Source: an uncultured Clostridium sp.
GTDB taxonomy: Bacteria > Bacillota > Clostridia > Clostridiales > Clostridiaceae
Length of the DNA: 30,906 bases
Direction: 5' to 3'
Assembly (NCBI GenBank): GCA_937927335.1
Contig: CALBDU010000011.1
Location: 1 to 30,906, forward strand
Shown piece by piece: positions 1 to 7,149 of this stretch. Positions within the stretch are counted from its first letter, which is position 1. Each line of letters opens with the position of its first letter. The notes beneath the pieces were generated by a model that was not told where the DNA came from, made no database searches, and was given only the letters and a program-made list of their open reading frames with translations. The position numbers and the translations under genes were made by a program.

Positions 1-54
1 AGCAGAGGACTGAAAATCCTCGTGTCCCTGGTTCGATTCCTGGATTGGCCACCA
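1..54 (+). tRNA. tRNA-Phe (GAA), 3' part only
   Basis: The 3' two thirds of a tRNA enter at the window edge. The anticodon stem GAGGA/TCCTC encloses the loop CTGAAAA, giving anticodon GAA (Phe). It is followed by variable loop GTGTC, T-loop TTCGATT, acceptor strand ATTGGCC, discriminator A and encoded CCA at 52-54. The T-stem reads CCTGG on both sides, so its central pair (29 with 41) is U-U rather than Watson-Crick. The 5' acceptor and D arm lie outside the window. Confidence 0.93.
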
Positions 55-56
55 TA

Positions 57-86
57 CACTTCAGATTATTTTCTGAAGTGTTTTTT
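57..86 (+). terminator. Rho-independent terminator of the tRNA transcript
   Basis: A perfect 9-bp stem, CACTTCAGA (57-65) with TCTGAAGTG (72-80), has a 6-nt loop and is followed directly by six T. It begins only 2 nt after the tRNA CCA end, so it ends the tRNA transcript. Confidence 0.9.
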
Positions 87-161
87 ATATGGCAATATTC
101 ATAAAAGTATGTAATAATAATGTAGGTAAATGATATTAAATAAAATTAAAGGAGAAACAAA

Positions 162-905
162 ATGGAAAATAAAGTAGTGGCTATTGTTAATGGACAGGAA
201 ATAACTGAAAAGGATCTTGAATTAACAGCAATGAGATTCCCAAAGGAAAGACAGGGCTTTTTCAACACTGAAGAAGGAAAAAAACAATTGCTGGATCAGA
301 TGGTTTCCTTTGAATTGCTTTATAACGATGCAAAAGATAAAAACCTAGAAAATGATGAAAATTATCTTTTACAGGTAGAAATGGCTAAAAAGGAAATATT
401 GATTCAGACTGCAATATCAAAATTAATGAATGAAGTTACAGTTACAGACAGCGAGGTAGAAGATTATTATAAGGCAAATGAAAATATGTTTATGAATCAG
501 GCAACAGTTACAGCTAAACATATTCTTGTTGATTCTGCAGAAAAGGCTGGGGAAATTAAAGCAGAGATATTGAATGGAAAAGCTTTTGAAGATGCTGCCT
601 TTGAATATTCAACATGTCCTTCAAACGCACAGGGCGGCAATCTTGGTGCATTTTCAAAGGGTCAGATGGTTCCTGAATTTGAAGAAGCTGCTTTTGGTAT
701 GGAAGTTGGGGCTGTTAGTGAACCTGTGCAGACACAATTCGGATATCATCTTATAAAGGTTGAGGATAAAGCAGAGGCTGGAGTTAAACCATTTTCTGAA
801 GTTAAGGATATGATAAAAAATAGGCTTTTGCAGGAAAGACAGGCATTTAAATATACTGATTATGTAAATAAATTAAAAGATAAGAACAAAGTAGAAATTA
901 TGTAA
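162..905 (+). CDS. Parvulin-type peptidyl-prolyl cis-trans isomerase, cytoplasmic
   Basis: The 247-aa protein has an N-terminal SurA/PrsA-like helical part (about 1-110) and a PpiC rotamase domain (about 113-203). The rotamase landmarks are visible: TAKHILV with H120, the GGNLGAFSKGQMVPEF stretch at 159-173, and GYHLIKV with H196. No signal peptide or lipobox is present, so unlike PrsA it should act in the cytoplasm as a folding catalyst or chaperone. The ATG follows a good AAAGGAG ribosome site. It is monocistronic, bounded by the tRNA terminator and its own terminator. It starts VAIVNGQEIT, the usual opening of SurA-N-like domains. Confidence 0.9.
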   Translation: MENKVVAIVNGQEITEKDLELTAMRFPKERQGFFNTEEGKKQLLDQMVSFELLYNDAKDKNLENDENYLLQVEMAKKEILIQTAISKLMNEVTVTDSEVEDYYKANENMFMNQATVTAKHILVDSAEKAGEIKAEILNGKAFEDAAFEYSTCPSNAQGGNLGAFSKGQMVPEFEEAAFGMEVGAVSEPVQTQFGYHLIKVEDKAEAGVKPFSEVKDMIKNRLLQERQAFKYTDYVNKLKDKNKVEIM

Positions 906-910
906 TAATA

Positions 911-936
911 AAAAGCTGTGTACGCACAGCTTTTTT
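911..936. terminator. Bidirectional terminator between the prolyl isomerase and the ABM gene
   Basis: The core hairpin GCTGTG (915-920) / CACAGC (925-930) is flanked by AAAA on the left and TTTTTT on the right, so U-tracts exist on both strands. It lies between the convergent stops at 905 and 938. Confidence 0.85.
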
Positions 937-937
937 A

Positions 938-1222
938 TTATACTAGCTTATTGTAGATATTAAAATCCAATTTATTTTCAGTTAGTTCATCCAACATTGG
1001 AACAAGCTTAAGAAAATGATCGGTATTTTTATGCAATTCAAGTGTCTCAAGGGTTTCCCATTCCTCAATGATGGTCATAACTCTTGGGTCCTTCTGATCC
1101 TGATATAATTCATAGGAGAGGCAGCCAGGTTCCTGCCTGGATTTATCAGCCAGCTCTTTAAACAAGTTTATAACTTCCTGAATCTTTCTTTCTTTTACTA
1201 TTCTTTTAGATACTAACTTCAT
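938..1222 (-). CDS. Small ABM-fold (quinol monooxygenase/YgiN-like) protein
   Basis: This 94-aa protein looks like an antibiotic-biosynthesis-monooxygenase (ABM) dimeric ferredoxin-like fold. It opens with a beta strand followed by a helix (KIQEVINLFKELADKSRQEPGCLSYELY), then a basic and acidic stretch and the typical EEWETLETLELHKNTDHF segment. Known members include YgiN-type quinol monooxygenases, heme-degrading enzymes and the isomerase LsrG, so the fold alone does not fix the reaction. It lies 12 nt behind the dehydrogenase at 1235-2104 with its own GGAG ribosome site, so the two form one transcription unit controlled from about 2150. An oxygenase makes little sense in an anaerobe. A role in isomerising or handling a hydroaromatic ketone is possible but unproven. 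Confidence 0.75.
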   Translation of the reverse strand: MKLVSKRIVKERKIQEVINLFKELADKSRQEPGCLSYELYQDQKDPRVMTIIEEWETLETLELHKNTDHFLKLVPMLDELTENKLDFNIYNKLV

Positions 1223-1234
1223 AGATAAACTCCT

Positions 1235-2104
1235 TTATTTAAAAAATAATTCTTCAACTTCCGCTGTAGGCATTTCAAGGCCTGTATACAGCTTGAAGCA
1301 TTCTGCACCCTGCCATAACAGCATGCCTAGGCCGTTTATTGTTTTACAACCTTCAGTTTCAGCATCCATTAAAAATTTTGTCTTTTTAGGGTCATAAATT
1401 ACGTCAACTACTACAAGCTCTTTTCTTAAAACACTGGTGTCCTTTATTGGAGATTTATCCTCATATGGATGCATGCCCAGTCTGGTGGCATTAATAAGTA
1501 TATGGCTGCTGGATATTTCCTCCTTTAATCTGGCACTGTCTTCGAGGTCGTAAATATTTATAATACAGCCAGGAACTTCCTTTCTTATATTTTCAATAGT
1601 TGCCTCAGCTTTTTTATAAAAATCATCCTTTACATTAAAGATTGATATATGTTTGGCTCCATCCAATGCACACTGAACCTGAATGGCAGTTGCTGCTCCG
1701 CCGGCACCTATGATTGTTATTTTTTTACCGCTAACCTCCACTCCATGTTCATGAAGGTTTCTTACGAAGCCCACTCCATCTGTCATGTGGCCGGTCAATT
1801 TTCCATTATCGTTTACGATTGTATTTACAGCACCTACCATCCGGGCTGCCGGAGAAAGATGATCCATGAATTCTACAACCTCTGCCTTACAGGGCATGGT
1901 TACGTTAGCCCCTCTCATATTAAAAGTCTTAATTGCTGCAATTGCAGCAGGCACTTTATCTATAGTTGTTTCAAAGGCCAGGTAGGCATAATCTATGCCA
2001 GCCTTTTCAAAGCTGTAATTATACATAACCGGTGATTTTGAATGCTCCACCGGGGAACCAATTATACCTAACATTCGAGTTCTTCCCGAAATACGACTTT
2101 CCAT
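1235..2104 (-). CDS. YdiB-like NAD-dependent quinate/shikimate dehydrogenase, paralogue 1
   Basis: A 289-aa AroE-superfamily enzyme that should interconvert shikimate (or quinate) and the 3-dehydro acid. The substrate site is intact: SKS at 22-24, NVTMPCK with catalytic K73, NT at 94-95, TDG with D109 and Q265. The Rossmann loop GAGGAA starts at 133. Biosynthetic AroE proteins carry an NRTxxR motif for NADP; here it is replaced by FNVKDDF with an Asp at 160, as in E. coli YdiB (FNRRDEF), which accepts NAD. Together with two paralogues and no other chorismate genes nearby, this favours a catabolic role. AGGAGG precedes the ATG. The gene is divergent from lysR1 and co-transcribed with the ABM gene. 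It is much closer to the copy at 6177-7046 than to the one at 11855-12736. Confidence 0.9.
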   Translation of the reverse strand: MESRISGRTRMLGIIGSPVEHSKSPVMYNYSFEKAGIDYAYLAFETTIDKVPAAIAAIKTFNMRGANVTMPCKAEVVEFMDHLSPAARMVGAVNTIVNDNGKLTGHMTDGVGFVRNLHEHGVEVSGKKITIIGAGGAATAIQVQCALDGAKHISIFNVKDDFYKKAEATIENIRKEVPGCIINIYDLEDSARLKEEISSSHILINATRLGMHPYEDKSPIKDTSVLRKELVVVDVIYDPKKTKFLMDAETEGCKTINGLGMLLWQGAECFKLYTGLEMPTAEVEELFFK

Positions 2105-2146
2105 GGTAATACCTCCTGAAAATGATGAATTTAGATGTACAAAATA

Positions 2147-2175
2147 ATTATATTACATCAATCCATAGAAGACTA
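2147..2175 (-). promoter_or_regulatory. Promoter of the aroE1-ABM unit
   Basis: On the minus strand a perfect -10 TATAAT (2152-2147) is preceded by a poor -35 region near 2170-2175 (TTAGTC). The weak -35 and the 32-bp conserved element ending exactly 22 nt upstream of the -10 suggest dependence on an activator, presumably the divergent LysR protein. Confidence 0.65.
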
Positions 2176-2206
2176 ATTGATATTATTCTAACAATTTATA
2201 GATTTT
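2175..2206. promoter_or_regulatory. Conserved 32-bp element, copy A (candidate LysR box)
   Basis: This 32-nt stretch begins AATTGATATTATTCTAAC and ends ATTTATAGATTTT. It is 29/32 identical to the reverse complement of 3209-3240. It sits in the divergent aroE1/lysR1 gap, upstream of the aroE1 promoter and overlapping the -35 region of the likely lysR1 promoter (-10 TATAAT at 2222-2227). That arrangement fits a LysR-type protein that activates aroE1 and represses itself. Confidence 0.7.
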
Positions 2207-2263
2207 ACATATGATTCATGCTATAATTAATCAAAAAATTTAATAGTGAAAGCGGGTATAAAA

Positions 2264-3148
2264 GTGAACTTATATCATTTGCGTTATTTTGTAACTTTGG
2301 CTCATCTGGAGCATTACACAAAAGCGTCAGAAAAATTGATGATCACCCAGCCAAGCTTAAGCTACGCAATTTCCTGCTTGGAAAAGGAGCTTGGTGTAAA
2401 CCTTTTCGAAAAAGACGGCAGAAATGTGGTTTTAACAAAGTGCGGTAGATTGTTTTTGGATGATGTAGAAAAATCCCTGGAGATTCTTGATTACAGTGTT
2501 AAAAATTTGAGAATGACCAGTACAGGTGAAGGGCGTATAGATATAGCTTTTTTAAGAACACTGGGCACGGAGTATATCCCGGATATTACATACAATTTTC
2601 TTGAAATGAATAAGGGAAAAACCATAGAATTTCATTTTCATACGGGAGTAACTCTTGATTTGATTCAAGGGTTAAAGGATAAAAGATATGATTTGGCATT
2701 TTGTTCAATGGTTGATAAAGAACCAGATATTGAATTTACACGAATAGCAAAACAGGATCTGGTGCTGCTGGTCCCTAAAAATCATCCTTTGGCTGTAAAG
2801 GATTCCATAGATTTAAGAGAAACCCTGACCTATCCTCAAATTGTATTTACGAAAAAGAGTGGACTGAGATCTGTAATTGATCATATTTTTGAAAAAATTG
2901 GGGAGCAGCCGAAAATAGCATATGAGGTTGAAGAGGATCAGGTTATAGCAGGTTTAGTATCTAAAAATTTTGGAATTGCGGTATGTCCCAATATGCCAAT
3001 CCTTAACTCGATGGATGTAAAGGCAATAGAAATTATCAGCCCGAAGTGGGAAAGAAATTTTTATCTTGCAGTGATGAAAGATAAATATCTGCCACCGGTA
3101 GTGGAAAATTTTAAAAGGTTTGTTATTAAGCAAGCGGATATAGATTAA
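2264..3148 (+). CDS. LysR-type transcriptional regulator 1
   Basis: A LysR-family regulator of 294 aa from the GTG at 2264. It has the typical N-terminal helix-turn-helix (NLYHLRYFVTLAHLEHYTKA, then SEKLMITQPSLSYAI) and a periplasmic-binding-protein-like effector domain from about residue 90. An upstream in-frame GTG at 2246 has no ribosome site and would add six residues before the canonical LysR start, so 2264 is preferred, although its own ribosome site (GCGGG) is weak. The gene is divergent from aroE1 and faces the TIM-barrel/flavoenzyme operon. Both target promoters share the 32-bp element. The ligand is not known; a hydroaromatic acid is the obvious candidate. It is paralogous to LysR 2 (12906-13796). 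Confidence 0.92.
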   Translation: MNLYHLRYFVTLAHLEHYTKASEKLMITQPSLSYAISCLEKELGVNLFEKDGRNVVLTKCGRLFLDDVEKSLEILDYSVKNLRMTSTGEGRIDIAFLRTLGTEYIPDITYNFLEMNKGKTIEFHFHTGVTLDLIQGLKDKRYDLAFCSMVDKEPDIEFTRIAKQDLVLLVPKNHPLAVKDSIDLRETLTYPQIVFTKKSGLRSVIDHIFEKIGEQPKIAYEVEEDQVIAGLVSKNFGIAVCPNMPILNSMDVKAIEIISPKWERNFYLAVMKDKYLPPVVENFKRFVIKQADID

Positions 3149-3151
3149 AGG

Positions 3152-3183
3152 CTTGGAAGTTCAAAACTTCCAGGTCTTTTTTT
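3152..3183 (+). terminator. Terminator of lysR1
   Basis: A 10-bp stem (3152-3161 with 3165-3174, one G-T pair, 3-nt loop) is followed within 2 nt by a run of seven T. It starts shortly after the lysR1 stop. Confidence 0.85.
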
Positions 3184-3208
3184 ATGATTGTTGAAGGGAT
3201 TCATATAT

Positions 3209-3240
3209 AAAATCTATGAATCGTTAGAATATTATCAATT
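3209..3240. promoter_or_regulatory. Conserved 32-bp element, copy B (candidate LysR box)
   Basis: The reverse complement of this stretch matches 2175-2206 at 29 of 32 positions. It abuts the -35 of the promoter for the 3342-8361 operon. The distance from the element end (CAATT) to the first base of TATAAT is 22 nt, exactly as at the aroE1 promoter, which argues for a bound activator working from a fixed face of the DNA. Confidence 0.72.
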
Positions 3241-3268
3241 TGTTTTATAGACATTGCTGTAATATAAT
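3240..3268 (+). promoter_or_regulatory. Promoter of the TIM-barrel/flavoenzyme/aroE2/MFS operon
   Basis: -35 TTGTTT (3240-3245), 17-nt spacer, -10 TATAAT (3263-3268). Transcription should start near 3275, leaving a leader of about 65 nt before the ATG at 3342. Confidence 0.75.
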
Positions 3269-3341
3269 GAACTCGTTAAATCAATAATCTAAAAATAGAC
3301 AATTAAAATAGGAATTGAGTTATTTGAAAGGAGTTATGAAC

Positions 3342-4187
3342 ATGGAAATGAAAAGACCACCAATAACAGTTAGCTCATGGACATTAGGAGATCAGTGCAA
3401 ATTTGAGGAAAGAGTTAAGGCAGCTAAGGATGCAGGTTATGATGGAATAGGCCTTCGTGCTGAAACTTATGTGGATGCATTAAATGAGGGTTTGTTTGAT
3501 GAAGATATTCTAGATATCCTTAAAAAATATGATATGAAGGTTACAGAAGTGGAGTACATAACACTTTGGGCTGAAAACAATCGTTCCTATGAACAAAAAT
3601 ACAAAGAACAGCTATGCTTCCATATGTGTGGGCTGTTTAATGTAAACCATATCAACATCGGATTAATGGAAAATTACAGTGTTGAGCATACAGCACAAAA
3701 GTTAAAGGAATTGTGCCAGAGGGCTGGTAAATATGTTATTGGTGTAGAGCCTATGCCATATAGCGGAATACCGGACATAAAAAAGGGCTGGGAAGTTGTT
3801 AAAGCTTCAGGCTGCCACAACGCTAAACTTATATTGGATTCATGGCACTGGGTTAGAGCGAACCAGGCTACTGACGTAAAATTGTTGGAAGGAATACCAG
3901 CTGACAAAATTGTGTCCATCCAGATTAATGATGTTTATGAAAGACCTTATGCTAAGTCGATCCTAAGAGATGAATCAATGCATGACAGGCTTGCTCCAGG
4001 AACTGGAATAAATGTAACAGAAGGTTTTGTGCGCATGATTAAAGAGAAGGGAATTAAACCTGCATGCCTGGGAGTTGAAGTAATAAGTGATGCTATTTTG
4101 GAAAAGGGCGTTACTGCTGCTGCAAAGTACACTTATGAGAATACAGTAAAGGTTCTTGAAAAGGCTTGGCCAGAAGCACTGCGTTAG
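3342..4187 (+). CDS. Xylose-isomerase-like TIM-barrel protein, candidate hydroaromatic dehydratase or isomerase
   Basis: A 281-aa protein of the AP-endonuclease-2/xylose-isomerase-like TIM-barrel superfamily. The metal-binding residues are recognisable at strand ends: VGVEPMPY (E136), LILDSWHW (D166, H169), QINDV (D197), HDRLAPG (H214, R216) and GVEV (E246). Related enzymes include sugar-phosphate epimerases, 2-keto-myo-inositol dehydratase (IolE) and 3-dehydroshikimate dehydratases (AsbF/QuiC type). As first gene of an operon with an OYE-type flavoenzyme and a YdiB-like dehydrogenase, dehydration or isomerisation of a 3-dehydroshikimate-derived ketone is the best guess. The ATG at 3342 is chosen because GGAG lies 8 nt upstream; the in-frame TTG at 3315 and ATG at 3336 lack usable ribosome sites. 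The precise substrate cannot be read from sequence. Confidence 0.85.
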   Translation: MEMKRPPITVSSWTLGDQCKFEERVKAAKDAGYDGIGLRAETYVDALNEGLFDEDILDILKKYDMKVTEVEYITLWAENNRSYEQKYKEQLCFHMCGLFNVNHINIGLMENYSVEHTAQKLKELCQRAGKYVIGVEPMPYSGIPDIKKGWEVVKASGCHNAKLILDSWHWVRANQATDVKLLEGIPADKIVSIQINDVYERPYAKSILRDESMHDRLAPGTGINVTEGFVRMIKEKGIKPACLGVEVISDAILEKGVTAAAKYTYENTVKVLEKAWPEALR

Positions 4188-4238
4188 TACTGATAGATAG
4201 AAAACAGATAATTAAAATATAAAGGTGGGTATAAGTTA

Positions 4239-6161
4239 ATGGAATTCAAGTCAATGTTTAAACCAATAGAAATAGGACCAATGGTGGTTCCGAACCGTTT
4301 TGTGGTTTCGCCTATGGGAAACAATTTTGCTAATACAGATGGTACTATGAGCGAGAGATCTCTGGCTTACTATCGTGAACGTGCTCTTGGCGGATTCGGA
4401 TTGATAACCTTTGAAGCTACAGTTGTATCAAGAGTAGCTAAAGGAGGCGGCCATAAACCATGCTTGTATGATGACAGTACTATAGAAAGCTTCAAAAAAG
4501 TAATAGATGCCTGTCATCAGGCTGGAGCAAAAATATCAATACAGCTTCAGCATGCAGGTCCGGAAGGAAATGCAAAGGTTGCCGGATACCCAATAAAAGC
4601 TGCTACAGCAATTCCTTCAGTGTTTGGCAAAGACATTCCAGAGGCTATGACCACAGAAGAAATATACCAGCTTATAGGATTTTATGGGGATGCTGCTCTA
4701 CGTGCTAAAAAGGCAGGTGCAGATGCGGTGGAAGTGCACTGTGCCCACGGATATCTTATAAATAGTTTCCTTTCACCAAGAACAAACAAGAGAGTGGATG
4801 AGTTTGGCGGCTGCTTTGAAAACAGAATGAGAATTGTTAAGCTTATTGTTGAAAACATACGTAAAAAAGTTGGACATTCTCTTGCAGTTCTTTGCAGGAT
4901 AAACAGTGCTGATGAGGTTGCAGGAGGTCTGGATGTTCATGACAGCGCAGCTATAGCTGCGTATATGGAGGATTGCGGAGTAGATGCAATACACGTATCC
5001 CGTGCAGTTCACATAAGAGATCAGTTTATGTGGGCGCCTACAGTACTTCACAGCGGCTTTAACGCTGAACAGGTATCAGAAATCAAAAGGGCAGTAAACA
5101 TTCCGGTTATAACCGTTGGAAGATATACAGAACCTCATTATGCAGAGCTCATGGTAAGAGAAGGCAGGTGTGACCTGGTGGCATTTGGACGTCAGAGCAT
5201 AGCTGATCCACATACACCTAATAAAGCAGCGGCGGGAAGGCTGGATGAACTAAATCCATGCATAGCTTGTCTTCAGGGCTGTGTACCAAATATGTATCAG
5301 GGTAAACCAATAACATGTCTGGTAAATCCAATGGTAGGACACGAGGGTGAACTAAAACCTGCAGAAGTATCAAAGAAGGTTATGGTAGCAGGCGGCGGTG
5401 TTGCCGGATTATATGCAGCAGCATTGGCAGCCAGGAGAGGCCACGATGTTACATTATATGAAGCATCAAACATTTTAGGCGGTCAGATGAGACTTGCAGC
5501 ATTCCCTCCTGGAAAGGGAGATCTTACCAATATGGTTAGAAGCTACATTAAAAAGTGTGAGCTTTATGGAGTAAGGATAGTTAAAAATACTGATGTAACT
5601 GCTGAATTGATAAAAAAAGAAGCACCTGATGCTGTAATTCTGGCTACAGGATCAAGGCCTCTGGTACTTCCTATACCAGGAATAAACGACTCCGGATTGA
5701 TACATGCAGTAGATCTCCTTGATGGTAAACAAGCCTGCGGAAAGAAGGTTCTCGTAGTTGGGGGAGGAATGGTTGGATCTGAAACAGCTGCTTTCCTTGG
5801 AGAACTGGGACATGATGTAACAGTAATTGAGCTTCGTGAAGAGGTTGCTGCAGATGTTATATCAGAACATAGAGTTTTCCTGATGAAGGATTTTGAAGAT
5901 TACAATATTAAAACAGTAACTAATGCCAAGGTTGCAGAATTCTTTGAGGATGGTGTGGCATATACTGCTCCGGATGGGTCATCGCAAAGACTTGAAGGCT
6001 TTGATTCAGTAGTACTGGCTATGGGTGCAAGAAACTATGATCCAATGAGTGAGGAAGTAAAGAAGCTTGTTAAGGAAACCTATCTGATAGGTGATGCAAC
6101 AAAGGCCAGAAGGGCCTTGGATGCCACCAAGGAAGCCTTTGAAGCAGTAATGCAGTTATAA
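4239..6161 (+). CDS. OYE-family Fe-S flavoenzyme (2,4-dienoyl-CoA/enoate reductase type) 1
   Basis: A 640-aa three-domain flavoenzyme. Residues about 1-330 form the FMN-binding OYE TIM barrel, with VEVHCAHGYLINSFLSP carrying Y172 at the active site and the TNKRVDEFGG signature. A [4Fe-4S] motif C341-x2-C344-x3-C348-x11-C360 follows. FAD- and NAD(P)-type dinucleotide folds come next (AGGGVAG from 384, VGGGMVG from 507). The architecture is that of FadH-type dienoyl-CoA reductases and clostridial enoate reductases, which pass electrons from NAD(P)H through FAD and Fe-S to FMN and reduce an activated C=C. 3-Dehydroshikimate has a C=C conjugated with both a ketone and a carboxylate, a plausible substrate here. 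It lies 51 nt after the TIM-barrel gene and 15 nt before aroE2. The start follows AAAGGTGGG. Confidence 0.9.
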   Translation: MEFKSMFKPIEIGPMVVPNRFVVSPMGNNFANTDGTMSERSLAYYRERALGGFGLITFEATVVSRVAKGGGHKPCLYDDSTIESFKKVIDACHQAGAKISIQLQHAGPEGNAKVAGYPIKAATAIPSVFGKDIPEAMTTEEIYQLIGFYGDAALRAKKAGADAVEVHCAHGYLINSFLSPRTNKRVDEFGGCFENRMRIVKLIVENIRKKVGHSLAVLCRINSADEVAGGLDVHDSAAIAAYMEDCGVDAIHVSRAVHIRDQFMWAPTVLHSGFNAEQVSEIKRAVNIPVITVGRYTEPHYAELMVREGRCDLVAFGRQSIADPHTPNKAAAGRLDELNPCIACLQGCVPNMYQGKPITCLVNPMVGHEGELKPAEVSKKVMVAGGGVAGLYAAALAARRGHDVTLYEASNILGGQMRLAAFPPGKGDLTNMVRSYIKKCELYGVRIVKNTDVTAELIKKEAPDAVILATGSRPLVLPIPGINDSGLIHAVDLLDGKQACGKKVLVVGGGMVGSETAAFLGELGHDVTVIELREEVAADVISEHRVFLMKDFEDYNIKTVTNAKVAEFFEDGVAYTAPDGSSQRLEGFDSVVLAMGARNYDPMSEEVKKLVKETYLIGDATKARRALDATKEAFEAVMQL

Positions 6162-6176
6162 ACAGGAGGTTTGAAT

Positions 6177-7046
6177 ATGGAAAAACGTATATCAGGACAT
6201 ACTGGACTATATAGCTTAATCGGGTCACCGGTAGGACATTCAGGATCGCCTGCCATGTACAACTACAGCTTTCAGAAATTAGGCCTGGATTATGCATATC
6301 TTGCTTTTGATATAACCATAGATAAACTGCCCGATGCCATTGCAGCAATTAAAACATTAAATATTAGGGGCTCAAATGTGACTATGCCGTGTAAAAGTGA
6401 GGCAGTAAAATTCATGGATGAGTTATCACCAGCTGCAAGAATTGTAGGCGCAGTAAACACCATGGTAAATGATAATGGCAGGCTTATAGGCCATATTACA
6501 GATGGAACAGGTTTTGTGAGAAATCTTCAGGAAAATGGTATTGAAGTTAAAGGCAAAAAAATAACCATAATGGGAGCAGGTGGAGCAGGTACTGCAATAC
6601 AGGTTCAATGTGCCCTGGATGGCGCCAAGGAAATATCCATTTTTAATATAGCTGATGAATTTTTCCCAAGGGCCTTGGAAACTGCTGAAAATATAAAAAA
6701 GGAAGTTCCTGCATGCACTGTTAATGTTTATCCCTTGGAGGATGCAGATAAGCTGAAAGAAGAAATTGCAGACAGTGATATACTTATAAATTCAACAAAG
6801 GTTGGAATGAAGCCCTTGGAAAATGACTCGCTAATAAAGGACAAAAGTGTTTACAGAAAAGACCTGATTGTGGCAGACACTGTGTATAATCCTAAAATTA
6901 CAAAAATGTTAGAAGATGCGGAAGCTTCAGGCTGCCAGGTTTTTGGCGGAATAGGAATGCTTTTATGGCAGGGAGCAGCAGCATTCCATCTTTATACAGG
7001 AATGGATATGCCTGCAGCAGAAGTTAACGAAAAATTTTTCAAGTAG
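6177..7046 (+). CDS. YdiB-like NAD-dependent quinate/shikimate dehydrogenase, paralogue 2
   Basis: An AroE-superfamily dehydrogenase of 289 aa, the same length as paralogue 1 and aligning with it without gaps over the first 170 residues. SGS (22-24), NVTMPCK with K73, TDG with D109 and GAGGAG from 133 are present. The cofactor loop reads FNIADEF with D160 in the NAD-selecting position known from YdiB. ATG 6177 is chosen because AGGAGG (6164-6169) lies 7 nt upstream; a TTG at 6171 would be only one base from the ribosome site. It sits 15 nt behind the flavoenzyme stop and ahead of the MFS gene, so it probably handles the ketone/alcohol step next to the flavoenzyme-catalysed reduction. Specialisation relative to paralogues 1 and 3 is inferred. 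Confidence 0.9.
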   Translation: MEKRISGHTGLYSLIGSPVGHSGSPAMYNYSFQKLGLDYAYLAFDITIDKLPDAIAAIKTLNIRGSNVTMPCKSEAVKFMDELSPAARIVGAVNTMVNDNGRLIGHITDGTGFVRNLQENGIEVKGKKITIMGAGGAGTAIQVQCALDGAKEISIFNIADEFFPRALETAENIKKEVPACTVNVYPLEDADKLKEEIADSDILINSTKVGMKPLENDSLIKDKSVYRKDLIVADTVYNPKITKMLEDAEASGCQVFGGIGMLLWQGAAAFHLYTGMDMPAAEVNEKFFK

Positions 7047-7063
7047 TCTAAAACATTATAATT

Positions 7064-7091
7064 AATGGGTTGGATACAGATCCAGCCCATT
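7064..7091 (+). other. Intra-operon stem-loop without U-tract
   Basis: A 12-bp stem (7064-7075 with 7080-7091, one G-T pair) has the tetraloop ACAG. It is followed by GACGCACTAAT and not by a T-run, so it does not look like an intrinsic terminator. It lies between aroE2 and the MFS gene and could shield the upstream mRNA from exonucleases or set relative expression. Confidence 0.6.
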
Positions 7092-7149
7092 GACGCACTA
7101 ATATAAAGTTATAAAATTAATAAAAAAAGGTAAAAAAAGGAGAAAAGAG

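Noticed and set aside
1649..2035. Open frame of 128 codons on the plus strand
   Set aside because: Fully antisense to aroE1, Cys/His/Tyr-rich composition, no ribosome site.
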